A DNA stretch of 64,000 nt from positions 31,608,864 through 31,672,863 of the forward strand of contig NC_056762.1 in the NCBI RefSeq assembly GCF_018687715.1, given 5' to 3'. Made by a program: the position numbers and the translations under genes. The notes beneath the pieces were generated by a model that was not told the DNA's origin, made no database searches, and saw only the letters and a list, made by a program, of their open reading frames with translations. The DNA is from Carya illinoinensis (lineage: Eukaryota; Streptophyta; Magnoliopsida; Fagales; Juglandaceae). Of this stretch, positions 44,515 through 55,739 are shown one piece after another; position 1 is the first letter of the stretch; each line of letters begins with the position of its first letter.

Positions 44515-46835
44515 CTAGGTCTTGTTGAGCTCTAAAGCATCAATTTCAGCTTCCATTGCTTTGCACCAATCAGAATCCTTGGAAGCTTGTTTAAAAGTTT
44601 GTGGGTCTTGTTGTGAAGAAATGGTAGAAGAAAATAAAGCAAATGAAGGTGATAAACGTGCATAAGAAATAGAAGAAGATAAAGGAAAATGAATACCTGG
44701 ATGAGCTGATGCCATGTCCACGGGTCGGTTGGATGAGATGGAACTAACTTGTTGACAATGAAAATCCTGTAAATATTTAGGAGCTGTCCTTGCACGTGTT
44801 AATCTACGAAGGGGGGGACTAGATGAAATAGCTGGGTAGGATAAGAGAGAAGAAGCTGTAGGAGGTGAAGGTGCATGTGATGGTATAGGTGATGAAGGTG
44901 GAGAGGACATGTCAGATGTGATGTTAGGAAAAATTGTGTGAGGAAAGGAAGAAGATTGTAATGGGACAGATTGTATGGGATAAGGAGAGGGTAGAGTTAA
45001 GGGAAGAGAAGGGGATGTAGGGGTGGTTGGTTGATGAAAGGGAAAAATATGTTCATGGAATGTAACATCCTGAGAGAAGAAGATAGACTTGGTATTGAGA
45101 TCAAGCAATTTGTAGCCTTTTATACCAAAGGGATAACCGAGGAAAACGCAATGCCGACCTCTTGGATTTGGCGATTGTGGGAGATAGTGGAACCAAAACA
45201 AAGACATCCCAATATTCTCATGTGAGAGTATGTAGAAAGCTTGTTAAACAAGAGCTGGAATAGTGTTTTATTTGAAAGTAAAGGACTAGGAATGCGATTA
45301 ATAATGTAAGCAGCTATAAGAATGCAATCTGTCCAATACAAAAGAGGAAGGTTGGATTGAATTTTTAAAGCTCGGGCAATGTTTAATAAATGCTGGTGTT
45401 TACGTTCAGCCTTGCCATTTTGTTATGGAGTTTCCACACAAGTTCGTTGATGAATAATGCCACGATTATTAAAGAATTCGGTCATTCGAAATTCAAGACC
45501 ATTATCACTGGGAAGAATTTGAACTTTGGTGTGAAATTGAGTGTTAACCAAATTGCAAAAAGCCTAACTACATTTTCTGGTATCAAATTTGTTTTTAAGC
45601 AAATATATCCAAGTACTCCGAGAATAGTCATCAACAATTGCTAAAAAATATTTGGTGCCATCATACGCTGTAATAGAATGGGGTCCCCATATATCACAGT
45701 GTATGAGTTCAAAAATAGCTTTACTTTGATGAGTACTATCAGGAAATGGAAGTCGATGAAGCTTTGCAAATGGGTAAACAAGACAAGGATTTTTATCAGA
45801 AACAGTGGAAATATGGGTACTAATGCAAGGATCTTTGATATCATGTATTTTGGAAGTGGGAGTGTGACCCAATCTACAATGCCAGAGATCAGAGATCAGA
45901 TTCACATCTTTGAAAATAGCTGAAACAGAAATATTTTTGTGTAATGAAATGGAAAAGTGGTCAAAAAGAACTGTAGAAGGAACTTGAGTAGGAATTAGAT
46001 TGTAAAGTCCAGCTTTTATCTCACCCATGCCAATCGTGGTCCATGACAAAAGGTTCTGAATAAAACAAAATTGTGAAAGGAAAAGAACGCAACAAGAAAA
46101 AGAGTTGATTAGTTGTTTGACAGAAATCAAATTGAAGTGGAATGAAGGAACACATAAAACACTATGCAAGGTTAATTTCGGGTTGATATGGACAGTACCA
46201 ATGTGGGAGATAGGGGCTATTTGGCCATTGGGTAACTTAACAACAAATGAAACAGAAGATATTATGGAAGAATAGAATGAGGCACTACAGATCATATGAT
46301 CTGTAGCTCCAGTGTCAATTAACCAAGGAGTGTTTGTGTGTGAAGACAAGAAGATACCATTCATGGTGGGTGGGTGTGAACAATCTGCTTGGACATTATT
46401 GACAGCATGCGTAGCAATGGAGGCCTTCGTTGGGTGCAAGAGAGCCAATAATTTCTGGTATTGATCCTTAGTGAGGGTCATCTTGTCATCTGAAATTTCT
46501 GCTTCTTGTTCAAGAGAGGACATGCTAGCAGATGAAGTGTACTGCTTAGTTTTGCCATGAAACTTGTGGCCTGGTGGATACCCTTGTAGTTTATAGCACT
46601 TTGCGGCTATATGTCCTATCATATGACAGTGAGTGCAGGTTGGGGGTTGAGCATTTCCAGCTTTGAAACAAACATCAAGAGTGTGGCCTTGAAGTTTACA
46701 ATGGGTAAAAAATGGTCTGTCTCGTTTGAATGATTGGGGAGATTTGGGTATGGATTTGTATGGTAAGTAAGGCCGGTTAACAGCAAGTGCCATAGATTCA
46801 GTAGAAGGAAGATTAGGCACCATGAGGTGTTGCAT
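44515..46835 (-). pseudogene. Copia 2 gag end, protease and integrase
   Basis: From the right: two zinc-knuckle-like Cys/His groups (FFTHCKLQGHTLDVCFKAG; CTHCHMIGHIAAKCYKLQG), protease active site WLIDTGATDHM at about 46310, the pre-integrase module LWHCRLGHTP and the integrase core HCDIWGPHSIT with AIVDDYSRSTWIY. After a stop at 45562, the reading resumes with LPSDNGLEF and [13 protein letters not shown], then [20 protein letters not shown] and a proline/serine-rich linker to 44515. The missing joins are frameshifts and stops. Confidence 0.87.
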
Positions 46836-46899
46836 TTCCTACTGTTGAACCATAGAAAAAAATTTTATTTATGGGAGGTAAGGGTTCTAAGATCATAAG

Positions 46900-47529
46900 C
46901 TAGTCACGGGTGGCATTGAAAGAATCATTAAGGCCCATAAGAAATTGGATTATACAATCTCTTTGATATCGATCAAGAAGAACAGCTAATTTGCCACAAG
47001 TACAGTCAGGCAATGGATCATACATAAGAAGCTCATCCCATAGAGTCTTAAGTTTACCAAAATAAACAGAAATAGAATCATTATCCTGATTCAAACCTGT
47101 TAAGGCCTTCTTAAGTTGAAAGATGTGGTGACCATTCGATTGAGTGAATCGTTCTTGGAGTTCTTTCCAAATTTGAGCAGCATCATCCACCAAAGCAATG
47201 TTGGATTTTAGAGAGGGATTTATGGAGTTATGCAACCAGGAGACCACCAGGTCATTACATCTCTCCCATGCATCAAAAATGGGGTCTGAGGTTGATTTTG
47301 GTTTAGAAAAAGTGCCATTAATAAAACCAAGTTTATTTTTGGCACGAAAGGCCCTGCACATTGCTCTTGACCAAGTAGTGTAGTTATCGGAAGTGAGGAG
47401 GTCAGGGACTAAGGGAAGAGATGGATTATCTCCATGGTCTAGTCGGTAAGGATTGATTGGGTTGGAGAAATCCAGAAAGGAGGATTCGGATTTGTTGGAA
47501 ACTTCATCAACCATTGAAAAAAAAATCAA
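46900..47529 (-). CDS. Copia 2 gag, N-terminal part
   Basis: About 210 codons. The copia-type N-terminal box LDHGDNPSLPLVPDLLTSDN with YTTWSRAM leads into a UBN2-like gag: INGTFSKPKS, WERCNDLVVSWLHNSINPSL and FTQSNGHHIFQLKKAL, ending DRYQRDCIIQFLMGLND. A stop at 46900 separates it from the zinc-knuckle part. The likely start is the second ATG (MVDEVSNKSE). Confidence 0.85.
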   Translation of the reverse strand: MIFFSMVDEVSNKSESSFLDFSNPINPYRLDHGDNPSLPLVPDLLTSDNYTTWSRAMCRAFRAKNKLGFINGTFSKPKSTSDPIFDAWERCNDLVVSWLHNSINPSLKSNIALVDDAAQIWKELQERFTQSNGHHIFQLKKALTGLNQDNDSISVYFGKLKTLWDELLMYDPLPDCTCGKLAVLLDRYQRDCIIQFLMGLNDSFNATRD

Positions 47530-47539
47530 TTCTTACTCT

Positions 47540-47558
47540 GTATCGAGCTCTGGTACCA
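47540..47558 (-). other. Primer-binding site of Copia 2
   Basis: The - strand reads TGGTACCAGAGCTCGATAC just inside the LTR, close to the TGGTATCAGAGC initiator-Met tRNA type of plant Copia elements. Confidence 0.75.
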
Positions 47559-47910
47559 TGTAAGAATTATAGGAGAAGAAGCACAAAAAGAAATAGAGCA
47601 GAATTGCTGAAAAAGCTGTTGCATGAATCGTATTTCAGTGAGTAAACTTTTCACATGATGCTGTTGCTTTATACAAGAGTGGATGCAAAACAAATCCTAA
47701 CTAACCAAAGAAAATTCTGATGCTGTACAGCTAGCTTAACAACCTGTAAATTTACATAATGGTACAAAGAAATCTTAGCTATGACTTGGACTATTTAGTA
47801 AATTTCCAGATAATTATCATATGAGGTGTGTTCATCTAGTGTAGAATCTGACTGCATATCAGCACCAAGAGTTGCTGCATTTGTATGAGATAAGCTGATG
47901 TTGGACTACA
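47559..47910 (-). repeat. 5' LTR of Copia 2
   Basis: Starts TGTAGTCCAACATCAGC and ends CTCCTATAATTCTTACA in element orientation. A single copy in the window, so its age cannot be read from LTR divergence. Confidence 0.7.
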
Positions 47911-47924
47911 CTAATACTGTCTCT

Positions 47925-48290
47925 GGTTTGATAGTGAATCTTTCAAAGGCTGATGGATTTTCTAGAGGGCTTGATCTCCAAGGTAATCCACAAGTGGCTG
48001 CAATCTAGAAAATGGCTCCTATATATATGTATTGGTGCATTTAGTGGGAGAGAAATGATAGAAGTTTTGAAGATCGCAAGAGGACAATGGATGAGCTTAA
48101 AGTTCTCCTTTTTGAAACCTTGTTCTATGGGTTGGGTCATTGATTTTAATGGACGAAATGTATACTTCTTTTTTACTTTTAGTTGTAAACCCTGGTTAGG
48201 TACTTCTCATATATTATACTTCTGGTGTACTTAGGATATGCCTTCTCTTCTTATGAATAAAACTTCTTGATTACCTTTAAAACAAATCCC
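47925..48290 (+). mobile_element. LINE 3' fragment
   Basis: The + strand encodes broken zf-RVT tail words (MSLKFSFLKPC, VIDFNG) followed by the LINE 3' UTR with CTTCTGGTGTACTTAGGATATG and AATAAAACTTCTTGATTACC. It sits between the LTR of Copia 2 and an opposing LINE. Confidence 0.6.
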
Positions 48291-48535
48291 TATGGTGCAA
48301 GATGATCCTCTAAAGTACTATATATATGTGTGTGTGTGTGTGTTTTTTTTTTAAAAATATTTTTATTTATATATAAATAAAGGCCTCACTTATGGGGGAG
48401 GAATACCGTAAACAGAATAACACCAAAGCAAACAAGTCAACAAACATATACACAACTTAAAATCTTATAGAAGGAAGACCAATTTTTTCCAGTCGAATCA
48501 TGCCCCTCACACTGTGGGATAATATCTTATAACCT

Positions 48536-48931
48536 TCAAGTCCTAGTGATCCTAGATTCTCCTTGACAAGCAAAGAAATTTACAACTTGGTTGCCCTCAT
48601 GGAAGATATGTGAAATATAATAACTCATGCCTTCAAGACTTTCAAGCAGCAACTCCCAATAGTCCCAGAGATACCACACATGACAGGCATTCGAGGTTAG
48701 CCAGTGAACAACTAAGGAAGAGTCACATTCTATCTCCACATGATTAAAGCCAAACTCTTTGCAAACCACGATGCCTCTAAAGCGGGCCTTTAGCTCAGCA
48801 GCAGTATTAGTTCCAAAACCCAGATGTTCCGAAAAGGTAGCCCTGACATTCCCTAAATGATCCCTAATCACTCCACCACCTCCACAAGATCTCAGATTTC
48901 CCCTACTACTCCTATCGACGTTTAATTTCAC
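48536..48931 (-). pseudogene. LINE RNase H domain
   Basis: LNVDRSSRGNLRSCGGGGVI starts the domain (the LNVDGA motif with its first catalytic aspartate; glycine changed to arginine). AAELKARFRGIVVCKEFGFN supplies the glutamate and IECDSSLVVHWL the second aspartate. The tail has NQVVNFFAC, where plant LINEs read N..AD.LAK, so the last aspartate is lost. It would degrade the RNA strand during reverse transcription. Confidence 0.85.
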
Positions 48932-49190
48932 TCACCCTTGCACTAGTTTACACCACACCACAGCACGAGGTCGGCTAACAGAAACATGTTTGATAGGAAA
49001 ATTAATAGCTCTAAGAATCTCATAGTCACTTGGAGAAAGCCTCTTGCACTTAGTCATATTCTCAGAGATTTGGCTTAAGCCAAAACTTTACCATAAGCCA
49101 TACTGCCTTTGCTGATTCATAAGCCGATTCCAGTCTAGCCTTACACCATTGAACCCACAGCTGCCAGAACACAAAATATGATCCAAAGTT

Positions 49191-49796
49191 TTAGAACATC
49201 CCATTGTGTAGCCATGGAGATAATTCGAGCATCCATTGGGAGGCACCTAAACCATGCCTTCCAAACACAAACATCCACTCTTCTTGGAATGAGTTTATGC
49301 CAGAACCAATCTTTCCAGGGAAGATCCTCACCATGAACCCGTATGATATCCCATGTGGAGGCCGTGGAGAAGTTTCCATCCCGTGTCTGTTCCTAAATGT
49401 AAACATCAAACCCTTTCTTTCCTGCCACAACCGATCATATAACCTCAAGAGCCCTATTTTCTCCAAGTAAATGCACTAGAGTAGCCTCATCCCATGCATT
49501 TCCAATCCAGAAGTCCTTGACTTGGAGGCTAGGATTCTCAATATTATGAACATAGACATTAAGAGGCCCACTCAACAGCCATCTATTGTGCCAAAAAGAG
49601 ACTCTTCCTTCCTTGACCCACACCTTCGTATGATCATAAACCTCTGGCAAAACCTGCATAGCAGATCTCCAAAATTGTGAACCACTTGCACGTGAAGCCG
49701 CCATAACAAGTTTCTCTCTTTCATGTACTTTGGTCGGAAAAAATGGGTCCAAAGATTATCTGAAGATACAAGACGCCAGGCAAATTTCATATGCAT
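49191..49796 (-). pseudogene. LINE zf-RVT region
   Basis: Words typical of the region between RT and RNase H: MKFAWRLVSSDNLWTHFF, WVKEGRVSFWHNRWL and VKDFWIGNAWDEATL. The frame shifts near 49570 and 49440. The cysteine and histidine ligands are not all visible. Confidence 0.75.
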
Positions 49797-50069
49797 GGAT
49801 CTCTGAACTTCATTAAAGTCTCGAAGGCATAAACCTCATTCCTTGATCGGCTTACAAATAGCAGACCATGATACCCACTTTTTCTTAGATTTTCCATTAT
49901 ACTCACCCCAAAAGAAAGTCAAAAGAATGGAATTGAGTTTTAGTAGAAGAACCTTAGGAACATTAAGAACCACCAATAGATGGGTCGCCATACACGACAA
50001 AACATGTCTAAGCAAGGTGAGGCGACCACCTTGAGATAGAATTTTTAATTTCCACCCCGCAACCTTGTT

Positions 50070-50790
50070 TCAAATTTTAGTCACCAAATGCTTCAAAGCT
50101 CTTGCCGTAAGACGCCCCATCACCAATGGCACTCCCAAATAAGTAGTTGGAAAAAATTCCTCCACAAATCCTTTCATTCTAAGAAGGCCACACTTCTTTG
50201 AATAATTAATTTTCTTGGACAAAAAAAGAGCTGAATTCTTCTTATTAATTAACTGTCCAGACCAAAATGCATATTTATCCAACGCCTGTAAGAGCATTTT
50301 AATGGATCTCTTCTCCCCATTGGCAAATATAAGGAGATCATTAGCATAAAGGAGATGAGACACTAAAGGGGCCCCTCGAGGATGATAATAAGAACCAATT
50401 TTTCTTTCTTCAAAATTCTTTCACAATAATCGAGTGAGAACTTCCTAAATGATAGTAAACAAATATAGAGAAAGAGGATCCTCTTGATGCAGACCATGAG
50501 TCGGTTTGAAAAAACCTTTGTACATTCCATTCATCATGATCAAGAACCATGGGGACTTCATACAGGCCTCCACCAAACCACAAAACTAATCTGACAAGCC
50601 AAATCCCTTTAGGACCAAGCATAAGAAAGACCAATCAACTCGATAATATGCCTTTGTCATATCAATCTTCAATATTACATTGCCTCCATTACTCTTGCGA
50701 TGAAGAGAATGAACCATTTCCTGCGCTAGCGTGATTTTCTCAAAAGAAAATTGATAAATACAACCACCTAGTGCAACCAACATATCCACA
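50070..50790 (-). pseudogene. LINE RT palm
   Basis: ITLAQEMVHSLHRK, LKIDMTKAYYRVDWSFL (first catalytic aspartate present, D of YDRVDW replaced) and then, after stops near 50590 and 50410, SHLLYANDLLIFANGEKR. The RT centre normally reads YADD; here it is YAND, an inactivating change. TYLGVPLVMGRL follows. Confidence 0.85.
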
Positions 50791-51060
50791 TTACCAGTTT
50801 TATTTTTTCCTTCCTTTCCCTCTCCATTTCATTCCCTCTCTCTCCCGTTCGAAATTTCATTTCTCCCTCCCTTCATTACTCTTGTGATGAAGAGAATGAA
50901 CCATTTCCTGTGCTAGCGTGATGTTCTCAAAAGAAAATTGATAAATACAACCGCCTAGTGCAACCGGCGTATCCACGTTACCCATTTTATTTTTTCCTTC
51001 ATCTCCCTCTCCATTTCATTCCCTCTCTCTCCCACTCGAAATTTCATTTATCCCTTCCTC
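50687..51060. repeat. Tandem duplication of about 188 bp across a transposon-LINE junction
   Basis: 50687-50874 and 50875-51060 match almost throughout. Both contain GAAGAGAATGAACCATTTCC (LINE RT), AAAATTGATAAATACAACC (end of the inserted element) and CCTCTCCATTTCATTCCCTC. The duplication therefore happened after the element entered the LINE. Confidence 0.85.
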
Positions 51061-52449
51061 CATCTCCATTGGACCACTCCCTCTCCCTTGAAGAGGCCTA
51101 GTGCCCCATGCACGTCCGTCTGATTCATGCTTCAGTGAAGCATCTCCACCTCGTAGCTGTCGTCACCACACATGAATCCCTTCAAGTAAGGCAACTCCAA
51201 CTATCTCGCAAGTCACTGCATCATGTTGGAGACTCCATGAGAATAGCCCAACAAACCTCCCCGTTGCCATTACTCCTCTGTTTTAAAGGGCCAAAACAAA
51301 ACAGTTTTGTGCTCTCAGTCCAGATACCTCCCACACATGACCACCCATTTAAAACCGATGCCAACTGCACCCAAACCACCGTAAGTCTCTGTTTCTCGCA
51401 CCAAAACACAACACCCACTCTCTACCATGAGCCACTGCAAAACCACCATCACTGAGACACAGAACAAGATCATTGGGCACTTCAATGTGTGGAATTCTCA
51501 CCCTAAGAACTACGGCCCTGGCTCCCGCGCCTGGTATGAAATATCGCTTCTTCTCTTCCAACATGTTTGGTCCTTGAGAAATTATCATTGATCGAAAGAA
51601 ATCTAACTTGTTCCGATCCTTTTTAGGCTTCTGATTTATTTACAGAAAGTTTTTTCTATTCGATTTTGTTTTGTGCAGTAAGACATTTTCCGTTCTGCAA
51701 CAACACCAAGGAAATTGGCTTCATTAAGGTATTATTATTCTAATGAGTTTATTGTCTTACTCTGAATGTTGGGTTCTGATTGTTAGATTTTTTTCATGAG
51801 TATTCAGTGGCTTGGTCTGTTGAGAAGCTGACTTATGAGTTGGTCGGAAGTTTCTGTGTGAGGTGAAGCTAGGCTGAGGGCCAAGAGAGTTTGCTCTGTT
51901 TTTTACTTCTTTAAACAGAGAACACGGTGGAACCTGTCTTACGGCATTATGGTTGCTGCGGTTTGCCATTGGTTGCTCACCTATGATGGAGAGGCTCATA
52001 GTGTGGAAGGTGTTGCTCGTTTTTGGTTTCTCACATTATGTTTCTTTCATTTGGAAGCATGCAAGGGATTGTTTTCGGCAAAATAGTTGAAAGAAATGGC
52101 AGTAGGAATAGAAAATAGTGGCCAAAGGTTCTTGTGGGAGGTAAGAAATTCACCACCAGAGGAGTATGAGCTTGCCAAGCTCTACTGTGGTCAAGTGGCT
52201 TCTACTTGCACAGGGGTATAGAACTATGGCATCATCCATGTTGCGTTGGGAGAAACAAAGCAGTAGCGTGGAGAGAGAATGGAGGGAAGAGAGGGATTTG
52301 AAGTGAAGAAGATAAAGAGAGAGATGCCTTTTACATTTTATTTTTCGGCTTTTTTCTTTTTTTTTTTTTTTATAATTCCACGTAAGTTTCACGTACGACT
52401 GGTTATCTCTCAGTTGCTCACGTCGGTTGTCTCTAGCAGAGCTATTTTA
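50745..52449. mobile_element. Pack-type (Mutator-like) element carrying an RPS29 fragment
   Basis: It interrupts the LINE RT exactly between SGRSIF (52450 side) and EKITLAQE (50744 side). The right end in reverse complement reads AAAATAGCTCTGCTAGAGAC then AACCGACGTGAGCAACTG; the left end reads AAAATTGATAAATACAACCG then CCTAGTGCAACCG. About 15 of 20 bases agree over the ACAACCG...GCAACyG block, an imperfect terminal inverted repeat. No clear 9-bp target duplication; the junctions are T-rich. The interior holds an intron-containing piece of a ribosomal protein gene and other unrecognised host-like sequence, as in Pack-MULEs. Confidence 0.6.
51472..51728 (+). pseudogene. RPS29: Ribosomal protein S29 gene fragment
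   Basis: Exon 1 (51472-51533) reads [19 protein letters not shown]: the uS14/S29 N-terminus, with the initiator ATG changed to ATT and HSN changed to HFN. Intron 51534-51678 has GT and GCAG ends. Exon 2 (51679-51728) keeps only the end of the protein (TKEIGFIK). Some 50 nt, encoding most of the CxxC zinc ribbon, are deleted. The last intron donor after GFIK is kept, where plant RPS29 genes have an intron before the final residues. Retained introns show a DNA-level capture, not a processed retrocopy. Non-functional. Confidence 0.82.
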
Positions 52450-52914
52450 AAAAATACTACGTCCCGAAACAAAAGTACCTTGTTCCCAAGAGATCATGCG
52501 AGGGAGCAAACTAGCCAAGCAGTTCACAAGGATCCTAGAAAATTTAAACTAGCTAAGCAGTTCATAAGGATCCTAGAAAATTTTTTATAGGCAACACTAC
52601 ATAGGCTAATTGGCCTGAATTGTCAAAACTTTGAGGAACTTGCACTCTAGGAATGACAACAATAAAATAAGCTAAATAAAATCTTAGCATAGGAGTACCT
52701 GTAAAAAAATCACGAGTAACTTCAACAACATCCCTTTTAACTATCTTCCAACACTCTAGATAGAAAATTGAATCGAAGCCGTCTAGCCTAGGGCTACTAT
52801 TTTTAAGAATTGAAGATAAAGCCCTACAAACCTCCTTCTTGGAAGGTTCTTGAGAGAGAGCAATATTCTCCTCATCATCACCACCGAAGATAATAGGCCA
52901 TTTAAATCTGGCTT
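52450..52914 (-). pseudogene. LINE RT fingers
   Basis: FKWPIIFGGDDEENIALSQE, EVCRALSSILKNSSPRLDGF and FYLECWKIVKRDVVEV open the RT domain. After stops comes ILVNCLASLLPRMISWEQGT with FVSGRSIF. A 46-bp local duplication (GGATCCTAGAAAATTT words at 52530-52580) adds a frameshift. Confidence 0.8.
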
Positions 52915-53751
52915 CTAGGGGTGAAAATTTTAACCGAAAACCAGCCCAGACCGGACCGGTTGTGCCGGTTTTGGACCAGTCTGGTCCGGAACCGATTTCA
53001 TAAAATGAAAAACTGGCCGAGTCATTTTTAGACCGGACCGGTACTATTTAATATATTATTTATTTAATGTTATATATTATATATAATTTTTATATATACT
53101 ATATAATAATATAAATTATAATTATATATAAGATAATATTATTATAATTTATAAAATAAAAGTTTAATCTTAAACATGAAAATTTAATTGATCATATGCT
53201 TTAAATAAATAATATTATAAATATATATTATTTATTAAAAACATTTTATCATAGATTCATAAGAATTAAGAACCAAAAAAGAAATAAAATCACTCAAATA
53301 TTATTACTAAATTTTGATGGCCTAATACACTTAAAACTCTTTATATTTTTTCTGATCAGTACATAATATATTAGTAGATAAATATAAATTATATATATTA
53401 GCATATAATTTATATAAAGCTATACTAAAGCTATACTAATAACATAATTTTTTTACATAGCAGATTTTTTTTTTTACATAGCAGTTTTTTTATATAGCAG
53501 TTTTTTTTATAGCAGAATTTTTTGACATGACAGTTTTTTTTTCTTTTATAAACAGATTTTTTATGATAAATATGTATTTTATTAAAACTGAAAAACTGGA
53601 CTGAACCGGACCGGAAACTGATAAAACCGGAATAACGGTTTAGGAGGGTAACCAGTACATAATCGATTTTGAAAAATGTAAAATCGGTGCCCACTGGTTC
53701 GGTCCTAGATTTTGTCCAAAACCAGATCAAATTGGACCAGTTATACCCCTA
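52915..53751. mobile_element. hAT-like element 3 in the LINE
   Basis: Starts TAGGGGTGAAAATTTTAACC and ends TTATACCCCTA. Subterminal GACCGGACCGG, CTGGTCCGGAACCG and GAACCGGACCGG words, AT-rich core, 837 bp. Flanks CTGGCTTC and GTGGCCGC match at five of eight positions, a decayed 8-bp duplication. It separates the LINE endonuclease-RT linker from the RT start. Confidence 0.75.
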
Positions 53752-54965
53752 GTGGCCGCACATTAGGCCCCTCTTCCATGAGGAACTTATGAAAATAGAT
53801 AACAGCCTCATTATGAACTATTTCTAAGAATCCAAATGGACCCCATTATGAAATAGTCAATGCTCTTCTACGTTGATTTACAAAGGCATGATAAAACTTT
53901 GTATTGCGATCTCCTTCCTCAAGCCATTTCCTTTTTGCCTGCTGCGCTAATCGGAGTTCCTCTCTATTTTCCCATACCTCCAATTCATCCTTAGTACGTA
54001 AATACTTATGCTCCAATTTCAAATGGAAACCATCTTGAAGTTGAAACTCAAGAAACTCCATGCACTCTTCTAAGGCCTTAATGGACTGATTCACTTGGCC
54101 AAAAACCTCCTTATTCCGCGATCTCAAGGTCGTTTTAAGTTTCTTAAGTTAGGCAGCCAACCGGATTAAATCCGTACCATATACCTCTTCCCTCCAAACA
54201 TCTTCCAAGCACTTCTTAAAATTCTCATGCGTACACCACATACTTTGAAAGCGGAATGGGGAAGGACTATAAGTAGTCACTTCTTTATCCAAACATATCA
54301 ACATAGGGCAATGATCTGAGGACTTACGATTAAGAAATTCAAGATGAACTCTTGGAATAAGGAAGTATTCGATAGAGCCCGATCTAAGCGTGCCTAGCAC
54401 CTGGACGCACCTTTATGACCATTACACCATGACATTCTGCAGCCACTAAAACCCATCTCCACGAGTCCAAAATTATGGATGCATGAGTTAAACTTTGCCA
54501 TAGACAATAAAGGTCATGATTTTCCACTTACCCACTCAGTATCCTCTCGAATGGTATTAAAGTCAACCACTACAATCCAGGGAGCATCATCCATTTAAGC
54601 ATCCTTAATATCCTACCAGAGCTCTTTTCATTCCACTTGTATGCACTTAGCATAAACAAAAGACACATAGAGCCACTTGTCTACCTTTGTAAAGAACCCA
54701 TGAATAAATTGATCAGACATACTTTGCGCTTCAAAAGTCAAATCAACAGTCCAAAACACCCAAATCTTACCCCCCCCCCCCCCGCTTCATTAGAGCAATA
54801 AGAAGGAAAACCAAGAAAACGTGCCCAAAAATCCATAGAAACCTCTTCAACAAAAGGTTCAAAAATTGCCAAAACAGGAGGACTAAAATCTCTAACCAAA
54901 CGTTTTAATCTTCTTTTGGGTGTGCCTAAACCACGCACGTTCCACACCATTAGCTTCTCAATCAT
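53751..54965 (-). pseudogene. LINE endonuclease and linker
   Basis: MIEKLMVWNVRGLGTPKRRL begins the APE-like endonuclease; VLAIFEPFVEE stands where FLxET is expected. A C-run at about 54769-54784 (poly-G in the coding strand) sits in a glycine codon stretch and shifts the frame. Later LNRKSSDHCPMLICL is the catalytic SDH motif with its histidine. The linker ELRLAQQAKRKWLEEGDRNT with KFYHAFVNQRRR is the conserved block before RT. Confidence 0.85.
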
Positions 54966-55739
54966 AAATTCAGTTTTTCAGGACGAGAACTAATAGTTCA
55001 AGATTGATGCAACGCCTGGCTCACTAATTTCTTTAAATATGACACCACATTGTTTAAATCCAAATCTGAACCATATCCCTTCTCTTTGGCCAAATTATGA
55101 AAAGTTTCATTTTCTTGCTAATCAAAACTATGTGCATCATTTTCCACAGCCACTATGATTTTGTTCTCCATTTCTAGTATTTCATAAACCAAATCCTAGT
55201 GACCCTCTACAAACTGTCGATCAAATAAGAAGCCCTCATGCATGGAGATATCACCCTCAACCTTCTAGTTCCTCTCTAAGGCTTAATCAGAACCATCTAC
55301 ATATCAAAACCTACATGGTCACCGAGAGCATCCTTCTGCATGTCGGTAGATCCCGCTTGCATCGGTGGATCTTCTTACCAGGCCTTCCAATGCATTTGTA
55401 TAGGATTGATTGCCTACAGATTTTGGCATCGATGACCAAGGCGTAATGGAAATCCTCCGCGGCCCTAGTCATCTCTACCTCAAAAGAAACAAAACCCGGT
55501 TTGCCACCAACATCAACAAGAAAGCACATAGGCAGTTTGAAATTGGAAGAAGCATAGGGCCTCGACATCGCCTAGGCATAGGATAAAGACGTACCAAGGT
55601 TCCCCGCCGGTGAGGAAGGCACCAAAGCTGCCATGCAACAACCCTAGGCACAAAAAGCGATAAAAACCAAAAAAGGCAATCCTCGAAAATTCGGAGCAAA
55701 AAAGCCCAAGGAACTTTTTTTCAGATTAGGACAAAAAAA

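Larger units (their letters stand above)
43090..47910 (-). mobile_element. Second Ty1/Copia retrotransposon, 3' LTR missing
   Basis: On the - strand: LTR 47559-47910 (352 bp, TG...CA in both directions), primer-binding site, gag, protease, integrase, RT and RNase H, ending near 43099. No second copy of the LTR is found to the left, where helicase intron sequence begins within about 100 bp. The element is therefore 3'-truncated. Its RT is of a different Copia lineage from the Sirevirus-like element. Confidence 0.85.

Noticed and set aside
51108..51455. 115-codon ORF upstream of the RPS29 fragment
   Set aside because: No recognisable domain, and it lies inside a transposon next to a pseudogene; more likely captured promoter or leader sequence.
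55311..55699. ORFs right of the LINE endonuclease as an independent gene
   Set aside because: No codon-like composition or motif; the position fits a decayed LINE ORF1 or spacer.
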